From: Elusimicrobiota bacterium
GTDB taxonomy: Bacteria > CAYTYR01 > UBA6262 > DAOVJB01
NCBI GenBank assembly: GCA_030673425.1
Contig: DAOVJB010000052.1
Location: forward strand, 1-7,760
DNA length: 7,760 nucleotides
Direction: 5' to 3'
The position numbers and the translations under genes are program-made. Shown here one piece after another: positions 1 through 6,408 of the stretch (the stretch's first letter is position 1; each line of letters opens with the position of its first letter). Below the pieces are notes generated by a model. That model saw only the letters and a list, made by a program, of their open reading frames with translations, ran no database searches and had not been told where the DNA came from.

Positions 1-70
1 CCATTGCTACTGTAGTACCTAACATTAATATCAAAGCCAACATTCCTGTTATCACTAAGCTCTTTTTCAT
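1..70 (-). CDS. N-terminus of a secreted protein, cut by left edge
   Basis: Only the first 23 codons are visible, so the function cannot be named. The peptide starts MKKSLVITGMLALI and continues with LMLGTTVAM. Two lysines followed by an uninterrupted hydrophobic stretch make a classical Sec signal peptide, so the product is probably exported or membrane-anchored. No lipobox cysteine appears before the edge. The ATG at 70-68 is preceded by a near-perfect AGGAGGT Shine-Dalgarno at 85-79 with an 8-base spacer, which fixes the start well. The gene sits behind its own promoter and a c-di-GMP-I riboswitch with terminator. GEMM-I riboswitches in other bacteria often control surface, adhesion, motility or secreted proteins, so a cell-surface role is plausible but inferred. 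Confidence 0.8.
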   Translation of the reverse strand, partial: MKKSLVITGMLALILMLGTTVAM

Positions 71-78
71 TCTTATTC

Positions 79-85
79 ACCTCCT
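79..85 (-). promoter_or_regulatory. Strong ribosome binding site
   Basis: The minus strand reads AGGAGGT ending 8 bases before the ATG at 70. It is close to full complementarity with the 16S rRNA tail and decides the start of the truncated secreted-protein gene. It lies about 30 bases downstream of the terminator T-tract. Control therefore appears to act on transcription and not by hiding this site. Confidence 0.85.
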
Positions 86-114
86 TTCCTTTTAGATTTT
101 GCTCCTTTTTAAAC

Positions 115-154
115 AAAAAAAGCCGGGTTATCGTCTGTTATCGACAACTCGGCT
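115..154 (-). terminator. Riboswitch-controlled intrinsic terminator
   Basis: On the minus strand the 5' arm at 154-142 (AGCCGAGUUGUCG) pairs with the 3' arm at 133-121 (CGAUAACCCGGCU). The stem is 13 positions long with one A-C mismatch and one G-U pair, and the loop is 8 bases (AUAACAGA). A run of seven U follows at 121-115. The 5' arm is the 3' strand of the c-di-GMP aptamer, so terminator and folded aptamer exclude each other. This is an expression platform for the downstream secreted-protein gene, not the end of a gene. Confidence 0.88.
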
Positions 155-215
155 AACCTTTTTTAAGGTCCCGTGGTTTTGCGCCCCCTGATTTCTCAGG
201 GTTTGCCTTTTCGGA
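142..215 (-). promoter_or_regulatory. Cyclic di-GMP-I (GEMM-I) riboswitch aptamer
   Basis: The minus-strand RNA carries the GEMM-I landmarks in order. GGCAAACC lies at 207-200. A hairpin CCCUGA-GAAA-UCAGGG at 201-186 carries the GNRA tetraloop (195-192) that docks into a receptor in this family. GCGCAAAACCACGGG (184-170) matches the conserved GACGCAAAGCCACGGG block, including the A that stacks between the two guanines of the ligand. A second hairpin ACCUU...AAGGU follows, then AGCCGAGUUGUCG (154-142) matching the family's AGCCGGGUUGCCG. The closing helix GGCAA/UUGUC pairs 207-203 with 147-143, with one G-U wobble where relatives have G-C. The family senses c-di-GMP. The specificity base at the G20 position is G, which favours c-di-GMP over cGAMP, but the C92-equivalent is U (position 144). 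Identification is from memory of the consensus; a covariance-model search would confirm it. Confidence 0.88.
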
Positions 216-278
216 AGTTTTCTAATCTAAGAAATGTTTCGTTTTGTTAAAGAACTGCTCTTATCGTTTCTTGCCTTA

Positions 279-307
279 AGTATAGCATAATCTTTGCATT
301 TTGTCAA
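279..307 (-). promoter_or_regulatory. Consensus sigma-70/SigA-type promoter for the riboswitch leader
   Basis: The minus strand has a perfect -35 box TTGACA at 307-302, a spacer of exactly 17 bases, and a -10 box TATACT at 284-279. Transcription should start near 272. That gives a leader of about 200 bases holding the c-di-GMP aptamer and terminator before the ATG at 70. The near-ideal promoter implies strong constitutive initiation, with regulation left to the riboswitch. Confidence 0.85.
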
Positions 308-424
308 GGGGTCAAAAAAAAATACTACTATCAGCGAACATTCCCCGTCAGTTTCCGTTTTTAATTTTTATTGGTTATATCACTATTTTTACGGTTTTAA
401 TTGTTTATGAAAGAGCAATGTTAC
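308..424. other. AT-rich intergenic spacer with no recognised feature
   Basis: This stretch separates the -35 box of the riboswitch unit from the terminator of the nfn operon. I see no convincing ORF with a ribosome binding site on either strand, no RNA gene and no repeat. A 76-codon TTG-started plus-strand frame (301-531) crosses it but runs through the opposing -35 box and the terminator hairpin, and I do not accept it as a gene. Upstream activating sites for the promoter could lie here but none is recognisable. Confidence 0.5.
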
Positions 425-465
425 AAAAACAAAAAAACTGCAGGAAACCTTATATGCTCCTGCAG
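425..465 (-). terminator. Intrinsic terminator of the leuCD-to-nfnAB operon
   Basis: On the minus strand CTGCAGGA (465-458) and TCCTGCAG (445-438) form a perfect 8-base-pair stem around a 12-base loop. A T-tract follows directly: seven T (437-431), then G, then five T. It lies about 105 bases beyond the nfnB stop and upstream of the next promoter on the same strand. It cleanly separates the metabolic operon from the riboswitch unit. Confidence 0.85.
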
Positions 466-570
466 TCTGTAGTATTCTACTCAACCACCTTCTTCAATAA
501 AAACTTATTATGTTTTACTTGTACCACATAACAAAAAATTTGTCAAGTAAAAAATTAAAAATTTTTTTAC

Positions 571-1986
571 TCACTTTTTTGCAAGAAAATTATCAATTGA
601 ACTAGCAGCCCGCTTTCCTGCTCCCATGGCCTCAATAACTGTAGCTGCACCGGAGATAATATCACCGCCTGCAAATACCCCCTTGATACCGGTTTCTAAA
701 CTCTCCTCATCCACAACAAGATTTCCATATTTAGCAACTTTTAATTCCGGAGTAGAATGCAAAAGAAGAGGATTGGGACTTTGCCCGATAGCAACTACTA
801 CAGTATCAATATCCATCTCAAAATCAGAATTCTCAATAGGAATTGGTCTTCTTCTTCCGCTCCCATCCGGTTCTCCTAATTCCATTTTAATACATCTTGC
901 TTTCTTTACACAGCCCTTCTCATCCGAATAGTATTCTACAGGTAAAGTTAAAAGGAAAAGCTTCACGCCTTCCTCTTTGGCATGCAGAATCTCTTCATCC
1001 CTTGCCGGCATTTCCTGTTCGCTTCTCCTGTAAATAATAGAAACCTCCTGCGCACCTAAACGCAAGGCACACCGTGCAGAATCTATTGCAACATTACCCG
1101 CTCCTATAGCCGCCACTTTCTTACCACATGCAATAGGAGTATCATATTCCGGGAATTTGAATGCTTTCATTAAATTAATCCTGGTTAAAAATTCATTAGC
1201 CGAATATACGTTATTTAAGTTCTCACCCGGAATATTCATAAACCTGGGCAATCCTGCCCCGGTACCAATAAATATTGATTTATAATCTTCAGCAAATAGA
1301 TTATTCAGACTCTTTATTTGACCTATTAACATATTTACTTTAATATCTACACCCAAATTCTTTATATATTCTATTTCTCTATCAACAACCCCCCTGCTTA
1401 ACCTAAAAGGAGGAATTCCATACCTCAAAACGCCTCCAGGCTCAGAAAGAGATTCAAAAATTGTAACTTCATAGCCCATCCTGGCTAAATCTGCAGCACA
1501 TGTCAGGCCAGCCGGACCCGACCCAATTACTGCAATCTTTATACCTTTTGCACCTCTATTTGGCTCTGATTGCTCTTTATTATTATACTCTTTACTATTA
1601 GTAGTATGACTCGCTTCCCAATCGGCAATAAATCTTTCCAGGTTCCCAATAGCAACAGGTTGCCCTTTATGCTTTAATATACATAATTTTTCACATTGTG
1701 TCTCCTGGGGACATACTCTGCCGCAGATGGCGGGCAGGGCATTTTTTTCTTTGGCATTCTTAATCGCTCCGATAAAATCCCCTTTGGCTATATATTCAAT
1801 CATCTTAGGAATATCTATTTCTACTGGACAACCCTTTATACATAAAGGCTTCTTACATTGAAGACACCTCTTGGCTTCAAGTATAGCCTGCTCTTCTGTA
1901 TATCCCAGGTTAACCTCCTGGAAGTCTCCTATACGTTCTTTTGCCTTCCGCTGAGGCATTGATTTTCTCACTAATTCTTTGGACAT
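571..1986 (-). CDS. nfnB: NfnB, large subunit of NADH-dependent reduced ferredoxin:NADP+ oxidoreductase (GltA/GltD-like)
   Basis: With NfnA this cytoplasmic flavoprotein reversibly couples NADH plus reduced ferredoxin to the reduction of two NADP+, by flavin-based electron bifurcation. The N-terminal iron-sulfur region has eight cysteines in two groups (C41, C44, C49, C53 and C88, C92, C98, C102). GNLERF at 114-119 follows, whose Glu117 aligns with the non-cysteine cluster ligand position known in relatives. A polar linker at about 127-147 leads to an FAD Rossmann motif GSGPAG (155-160), an NADP(H) motif GAGNVA (295-300) and the C-terminal FAD signature AGGD (439-442). The 471 residues are normal for NfnB. 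The ATG at 1986 overlaps the end of nfnA by 16 bases, and the RBS is weak, so translational coupling is likely. The same fold occurs in glutamate synthase small subunit and was often annotated gltA. The adjacent NfnA makes NfnB the better call. Confidence 0.93.
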   Translation of the reverse strand: MSKELVRKSMPQRKAKERIGDFQEVNLGYTEEQAILEAKRCLQCKKPLCIKGCPVEIDIPKMIEYIAKGDFIGAIKNAKEKNALPAICGRVCPQETQCEKLCILKHKGQPVAIGNLERFIADWEASHTTNSKEYNNKEQSEPNRGAKGIKIAVIGSGPAGLTCAADLARMGYEVTIFESLSEPGGVLRYGIPPFRLSRGVVDREIEYIKNLGVDIKVNMLIGQIKSLNNLFAEDYKSIFIGTGAGLPRFMNIPGENLNNVYSANEFLTRINLMKAFKFPEYDTPIACGKKVAAIGAGNVAIDSARCALRLGAQEVSIIYRRSEQEMPARDEEILHAKEEGVKLFLLTLPVEYYSDEKGCVKKARCIKMELGEPDGSGRRRPIPIENSDFEMDIDTVVVAIGQSPNPLLLHSTPELKVAKYGNLVVDEESLETGIKGVFAGGDIISGAATVIEAMGAGKRAASSIDNFLAKK

Positions 1987-2816
1987 CTTTTATTCCCGCA
2001 CTTTTCATTATAAATATTTAAGGAGATTGCCTCTTCTTTGGAAAATCTCTGATTTCTGAATATCAATTCATCAAAATCAACCTTATCTGCTTGGAATTCA
2101 GGACCATCTACACAGGCAAATTTTACCTCATCTCCTACGGTCACCCTGCAACTTCCGCACATACCTGTTCCATCAAGCATAATCGTATTTAAGGAAACCC
2201 ATGTTAATATCTTAAGCGGTTTGGTTATTTGCCTGACAGCTTTCATCATTACTAAAGGCCCTACTGCCAATACTAAATCAATTTTCTTTTCGGTTAAATC
2301 CTTTAAAAGATCCGTAACAAAGCCCTTTTTTCCATAACTTCCATCATCTGTGGTTATATAGAACTCATCACTTAAGTTTTCTATCTCTTTTTCTAAAAAG
2401 AATAATTCTTTTGTTCTGGCTCCTAAAATAGAAATTATCTTATTTCCCGCCTTCTTAAAGGCCTTAATATAAGGAAAAAGCGTGGCTATACCTACGCCTC
2501 CGCCTATCAATATAATGGTTCCGTATTTGGCAATTTCACCCGGCTTGCCTAAGGGACCCACTAAATCTAATAAAAATTCGCCTTTTCCAAGACACCCTAA
2601 TTCTCTGGTTGTCTTGCCAACCTCCTGGTAAATTATATCAAGACTCCCTCTTTCAGGATGCTTGTCTGCCACTGTAAGAGGAATTCTTTCTCCTTTTTCA
2701 TTAATGCGTAAAACTATAAACTGACCGGGTTTAACCTTTTTCGTAATATCAGGACTTTTAACTTCTAATAACTTTATACCCGGGGCCAGTTCCCTGTTAA
2801 CTAAAATTTCAAACAC
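1971..2816 (-). CDS. nfnA: NfnA, small subunit of NADH-dependent reduced ferredoxin:NADP+ oxidoreductase
   Basis: This is the ferredoxin-NADP+ reductase-like subunit that handles NAD(H) in the bifurcating Nfn complex (older name: sulfide dehydrogenase beta subunit). An FAD-binding beta-barrel carries RIPLT (44-48) and GPLGKP (87-92). The nucleotide-binding fold has GGGVGIA (105-111) and TDDGSYG (156-162). The C-terminal [2Fe-2S] region reads MLDGTGMCGSC with C220 and C223, plus C235. Only three cysteines are present, and Asp215 sits where an aspartate ligand is known for this family, unlike the four-cysteine PyrK relatives. The start is GTG at 2816, overlapping the ackA stop by 8 bases, with only a weak purine-rich RBS (GAGAGAAG). 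The last 15 residues add two more cysteines (C273, C278). Length 281 is typical. PyrK is the main alternative, but no pyrD is adjacent and nfnB follows. Confidence 0.93.
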   Translation of the reverse strand: MFEILVNRELAPGIKLLEVKSPDITKKVKPGQFIVLRINEKGERIPLTVADKHPERGSLDIIYQEVGKTTRELGCLGKGEFLLDLVGPLGKPGEIAKYGTIILIGGGVGIATLFPYIKAFKKAGNKIISILGARTKELFFLEKEIENLSDEFYITTDDGSYGKKGFVTDLLKDLTEKKIDLVLAVGPLVMMKAVRQITKPLKILTWVSLNTIMLDGTGMCGSCRVTVGDEVKFACVDGPEFQADKVDFDELIFRNQRFSKEEAISLNIYNEKCGNKRCPKN

Positions 2817-4026
2817 CTGGCTTCTCTCTTTCCTTTATAATTTTAGCTGTATCCCGGGCAATAATCAATTCCTCATTAGTGGGGATACAGAAAATTTTTA
2901 CTTTTGATGAACTGTCACTAATCTCCCCCTGTTTAGCGATTGTCTGTTCATTCTTATTCTTGTCAATCTTTATCCCCATAAACTCCAGATTCTCGCAACT
3001 TTGCTCCCTCACTTTGGGAACATTCTCGCCAATTCCCGCGGTAAAAACAATTATATCTGTTCCTCCCATGGCACCGGCATAAGCAGCAATATATTTCTTC
3101 AGACGGTAAGTGAATATATCCAACGCCAACTGAGCTCTCTTATTGCCATTATCTACTTCCTGAATTATTTCACGCATATCATTACTAATTCCAGAAATTC
3201 CATCCAGACCACTATGTTTATTAAGCATTGCATCTATCTCAGTCAATGGCAACCCTGCTCTAGAAATAAGGTGAATAACAATAGCAGGATCAAGATCACC
3301 ACACCTGGTTCCCATAACCAATCCTTCCAGCGGCGTAAACCCCATAGAGGTATCTATTGACTTACTTTTATCAATTGCCGTTATACTGCAACCATTACCT
3401 AAGTGACAGGTTATAATTTTTAGTTCATTAAGAGGTTTTTTAACCAGTTCTGCTGCCTTCTGGGCAACATAGCGATGAGAAGTACCATGAAACCCATAAC
3501 GCCTAACCCCATATTTTTGATATTCTGCATATGGTAAAGCATATATATAAGAATGCGGAGGCATTGTCTGATGGAAAGAAGTGTCAAAAACTGCTACGTG
3601 GGGAACTCCGGGTAGAATTTTTTCAATAGCCTCAATCCCACTAAAATTATGATGATTATGTAAAGGAGCAAGGTCAAAACAATCTTTTATATCGGCTTTT
3701 ACCTCATCAGTAATTAAACTCGATTTAGCAAATTTTTCTCCTCCATGAACCACCCTATGTCCTACAGCAGTTATTTCTTTTTTATCTTTTATTACTCCAT
3801 GTTCAGGATCAAGAAGTGTATCAACCATGATTTTAATTGCCTTACCATGATTTAATATTTCCATTACCTTTTTTATATGCTCTTTACCAGACGGATGATG
3901 TGATAGGATACCGTCATGCATTCCTATTCTTTCTATCTTTCCACTGGCAATTATCGATTCATTATCTATTTCTATTAATTTATATTTAATTGAAGAACTC
4001 CCGCAATTTAAAACTAGAATTTTCAC
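2809..4026 (-). CDS. ackA: Acetate kinase
   Basis: AckA interconverts acetyl phosphate plus ADP with acetate plus ATP, the substrate-level phosphorylation step of anaerobic acetate formation. The 405-residue protein is full length. It shows the ASKHA-kinase features expected: NCGSSS at 7-12, GHRVVHGG with Arg91 at 89-96, His123 in PLHNHH, DTSFHQ with Asp148, GFHGTSH with His180, phosphate loop HLGNG at 208-212, RCGDLDP with Arg241, AGIGEN at 330-335 and NEE at 384-386. These positions coincide with the catalytic residues of the well-studied archaeal enzyme. The start is GTG at 4026, overlapping the ndk stop as GTGA, with GAGG ten bases upstream inside ndk. No phosphotransacetylase gene is visible in this window. 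Butyrate or propionate kinase is a less likely alternative. Confidence 0.96.
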   Translation of the reverse strand: MKILVLNCGSSSIKYKLIEIDNESIIASGKIERIGMHDGILSHHPSGKEHIKKVMEILNHGKAIKIMVDTLLDPEHGVIKDKKEITAVGHRVVHGGEKFAKSSLITDEVKADIKDCFDLAPLHNHHNFSGIEAIEKILPGVPHVAVFDTSFHQTMPPHSYIYALPYAEYQKYGVRRYGFHGTSHRYVAQKAAELVKKPLNELKIITCHLGNGCSITAIDKSKSIDTSMGFTPLEGLVMGTRCGDLDPAIVIHLISRAGLPLTEIDAMLNKHSGLDGISGISNDMREIIQEVDNGNKRAQLALDIFTYRLKKYIAAYAGAMGGTDIIVFTAGIGENVPKVREQSCENLEFMGIKIDKNKNEQTIAKQGEISDSSSKVKIFCIPTNEELIIARDTAKIIKEREKPGV

Positions 4027-4463
4027 CTATCCCAATCCTCGCCTTCATAAGAATGTAGCTCCCCAGGCTCAAAAAAATAACTTATTTCAACCTGAGCCAA
4101 CGCTTTCGATTCTGACCCATGAACAAGATTTCTGCGATTATCTGTTCCGTATGATTTCCTCAGCGTACCTTCCCTGGCCTGAGAAGAATTAGTATTGCCA
4201 ATTATTTCCCTTATGCGTGAAACCGCATACTTGCTTTCCCAAACCATAATTAAACAAGGGGCGGAAACCATAAAATTTATAAAAGGTTCAAAAAAGGGTT
4301 TACCTTTGTGAACAGCATAAAAACCTTCTGCTGTTTTCTTATTAAGATGAAGCATTTTTAATGCTACGAGTCTAAAGCCTTCTTTTTCAAATCTCTTAAT
4401 AATATCCCCTACATGCTTTTTACAAACACCGTCAGGTTTAACAATAACTAAAGTCCGCTCCAA
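4023..4463 (-). CDS. ndk: Nucleoside diphosphate kinase
   Basis: Ndk transfers the gamma phosphate from ATP to other nucleoside diphosphates through a phosphohistidine, keeping NTP and dNTP pools balanced. The protein opens with ERTLVIVKPDGV, the family start, and carries NLVHGSESKALAQVEI, which contains the active-site histidine and matches the NxxHGSD signature with Glu in place of the usual Asp. EGTLRKSYG and the C-terminal YFFEPGEL segment also fit. I place the start at the TTG at 4463 (146 residues). It yields the usual MERT N-terminus and has AGAGGGTGAT directly upstream. A TTG 18 bases further upstream (4481) is in frame but has no visible RBS. The stop overlaps ackA by 4 bases, and 30 bases separate the gene from the response regulator before it. 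Confidence 0.95.
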   Translation of the reverse strand: MERTLVIVKPDGVCKKHVGDIIKRFEKEGFRLVALKMLHLNKKTAEGFYAVHKGKPFFEPFINFMVSAPCLIMVWESKYAVSRIREIIGNTNSSQAREGTLRKSYGTDNRRNLVHGSESKALAQVEISYFFEPGELHSYEGEDWDR

Positions 4464-4493
4464 ATCACCCTCTAAAATCAATGAATTTATATT

Positions 4494-5417
4494 TTAATCG
4501 TTCCTGACATAATTACTCTTAGCAACAGATTTTGTTTTTTCCTTAAGTTTAACCATAATATTACTTATCTGAGTGGATGTAAATATCTTTTCTTTTTCGT
4601 TGGTAGCTACTGCTATTCGAATTTTCATAACAGGGCATCTTACTAAATCTCCTTCTCTATTATGAGCAAGAATATAACCTTTATTCTGGTCCTCAGGGCT
4701 ATAGAAACTAAATATAAAAAGGTCAAATCGATTAATTAATTCAGTACAGAACCTGTCTACAATACCAGGGGTAGTAATAACGACAAAATTAACCCCTCCG
4801 ATATGACCTATAAAATCATCTTCATTACCAACATTGTCAACCAGTTTTTTAATCATTATAGCTATTTCTTTAATAACCCTATTCCCATGTTCAAACCCGT
4901 ATCTTTCATTAAAAGCCTTAAAATCACTCAACTCTATAGAACATACAGCAAATAATGTCCCTTTCTGCATATGTTCTTCAATCTGCTTGGAAAAAGAGAT
5001 ATCACCAGGTAACTTAGTAAGAGAATTGGTATCTAAACTTTGAGTTACTCTTCTTAAAACCATCTTAACCCGTGCAACTAACTCACGAGGGTCAAAAGGT
5101 TTTAAGATATAATCATCAACCCCTGCATCCAGTAATTTAATCTTATCATCCATATCATCCCTTGCGGTTAACATAATTATAGGGATATGTTTATATTGAG
5201 CATCTTCTTTTAACTTTAAACACACATGATATCCATCCAACTCAGGGAGCATATAATCCAAAACTATTAGATGTGGCATATGTTTAGACACCTTATCCAG
5301 GGCCTCTTGGCCATTTACAGCCCCCCTGACATCATAACTTTCTTTTTCCAAGACTGTCTTAATCACATCCATTACAAATGGATCATCATCGACAACTAAA
5401 ATACTGGTTCTTTCCAT
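4494..5417 (-). CDS. Response regulator with degenerate GGDEF-like output domain
   Basis: Residues 1-122 form a complete CheY-like receiver: acidic pocket in VVDDD (8-12), phosphoacceptor Asp54 in VLDYMLP, Thr84 in MLTA and Lys106 in LKPF. A short linker with LTKLPG (133-138) leads to a GGDEF-type domain (about 140-300) that keeps the fold landmarks FKAFNERYGFEHG and HIGG but not the active site. The signature reads GGVNF (207-211), and the first metal-ligand Asp is Glu162 (IELSDF). The RxxD inhibitory site is also missing. Diguanylate cyclase activity is therefore unlikely; a binding or scaffold role is more plausible. It is about 51% identical (hand count, ungapped) to the upstream neighbour, a tandem duplicate. 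The ATG has AGGAAAG eight bases upstream. The partner histidine kinase is not in the window. Confidence 0.9.
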   Translation of the reverse strand: MERTSILVVDDDPFVMDVIKTVLEKESYDVRGAVNGQEALDKVSKHMPHLIVLDYMLPELDGYHVCLKLKEDAQYKHIPIIMLTARDDMDDKIKLLDAGVDDYILKPFDPRELVARVKMVLRRVTQSLDTNSLTKLPGDISFSKQIEEHMQKGTLFAVCSIELSDFKAFNERYGFEHGNRVIKEIAIMIKKLVDNVGNEDDFIGHIGGVNFVVITTPGIVDRFCTELINRFDLFIFSFYSPEDQNKGYILAHNREGDLVRCPVMKIRIAVATNEKEKIFTSTQISNIMVKLKEKTKSVAKSNYVRND

Positions 5418-5445
5418 AGGATTATCTTTCCTGATTTAATTATTT

Positions 5446-6387
5446 TCACATCTTGTCATTTATCCGTCTATCTTTTACATAATTACTCTTTTTGAAACTC
5501 TTGGAAAAGTTCTGCAGGTCCGCGCCAATCTCACTGACCTGGATAGGATTGGTTATATCCCTGGTTTCGTTCCCCACAACCCCGATACACAGGATTATTA
5601 TAGGAAATTCATAAATGTTTCCTTTCCTGTCCTGACTTACGATATACCCCTTGCGTCTATCCTGTTCGTTATAAAAATTAGGTATTATTTCATCAAAATC
5701 CTTAATTATCCTGTTGCATATTTTATCCACGAGATTGGGGGTGGTAATTACTATAAAATCATCTCCTCCGATGTGTCCGATAAAATCATCGTTATTCCCC
5801 AATTCCTGCACGACTTTTATTACTAGACGGCTAGTTTCCCTAATGACCCTGTCTCCATGTTCAAATCCATACTTATCATTAAAAGCCTTAAATTGCCTCA
5901 AGTCAATATGACAAACAGCAAAAAGCTCTTTTCTATCAATACGCTGCTGAATTTCATTGGTTATAGAAACATTACCCGGCAATTTAGTAAGCGGATTTGC
6001 ATCAAGACTACGTGATGTCCTTTGCAGGATCATTTTTACCCTTGCCAGTAGCTCCTGTGGCTCAAAAGGTTTGGTAATGTAATCATCCACACCGGCATCT
6101 AAACCTCTGACCTTATCGGTCAGCTCTCCCTTGGCAGTCAGCATGATAATAGGAATATGTCTGAATAAAGTATCCTTTTTTAACTTCATACAAACTTCCA
6201 CCCCATCCATTACAGGCATCATATAATCTAAAATAATCAAATTAGGGTTCTTGTCATGAATTTTTTCTAAAGCTTCTTTACCGTCTTTAGCTTCTATTAT
6301 ATCATAGTTTTCGTTCTCTAATATCAGCTTAACCATACTTAAAATATACGGGTCATCATCAACAATTAAAATTTTTTGTTTCTCCAT
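5446..6387 (-). CDS. Response regulator with GGDDF-type diguanylate cyclase-like domain
   Basis: This is a two-domain cytoplasmic signalling protein of 313 residues. The receiver (1-122) has VDDD (9-12), phosphoacceptor Asp54 in ILDYMMP, Thr84 and Lys106 in TKPF. After the LTKLPG linker, the GGDEF-type domain (about 140-300) keeps Asp162 (IDLRQF), FKAFNDKYGFEHGD and the signature GGDDF (207-211), so the metal and substrate residues are largely preserved. Asp replaces the usual Glu at the fourth signature position, and the residue before IGG is His instead of the common Arg. The RxxD inhibitory site is absent, with Asn198 where Arg is expected. Cyclase activity is possible but unproven. The ATG at 6387 has GGGAGG five bases upstream and follows leuD by 21 bases. 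Being in an operon with metabolic genes is unusual for such a regulator. Confidence 0.92.
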   Translation of the reverse strand: MEKQKILIVDDDPYILSMVKLILENENYDIIEAKDGKEALEKIHDKNPNLIILDYMMPVMDGVEVCMKLKKDTLFRHIPIIMLTAKGELTDKVRGLDAGVDDYITKPFEPQELLARVKMILQRTSRSLDANPLTKLPGNVSITNEIQQRIDRKELFAVCHIDLRQFKAFNDKYGFEHGDRVIRETSRLVIKVVQELGNNDDFIGHIGGDDFIVITTPNLVDKICNRIIKDFDEIIPNFYNEQDRRKGYIVSQDRKGNIYEFPIIILCIGVVGNETRDITNPIQVSEIGADLQNFSKSFKKSNYVKDRRINDKM

Positions 6388-6408
6388 AAAAGCCTCCCTG
6401 AATATGTA

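Noticed and set aside
301-531. 76-codon plus-strand frame starting at TTG
   Set aside because: It runs through the minus-strand -35 box and the terminator hairpin, has no ribosome binding site, and its composition looks like AT-rich intergenic sequence.
541-546. Second TTGACA on the minus strand between nfnB and its terminator
   Set aside because: No -10 box at a usable spacing; the best match, CATAAT, is about 28 bases away. It would also fire into the terminator, so it is probably chance in AT-rich sequence.
547-570. AT-only inverted repeat directly after the nfnB stop (GTAAAAAATT ... AATTTTTTTAC)
   Set aside because: It could form a weak hairpin but has no G-C pairs besides the ends. The GC-containing hairpin with T-tract at 425-465 is a much better terminator.
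3001-3360. 119-codon plus-strand frame opposite ackA
   Set aside because: It lies antisense to conserved acetate kinase motifs, with no plausible RBS or domain.
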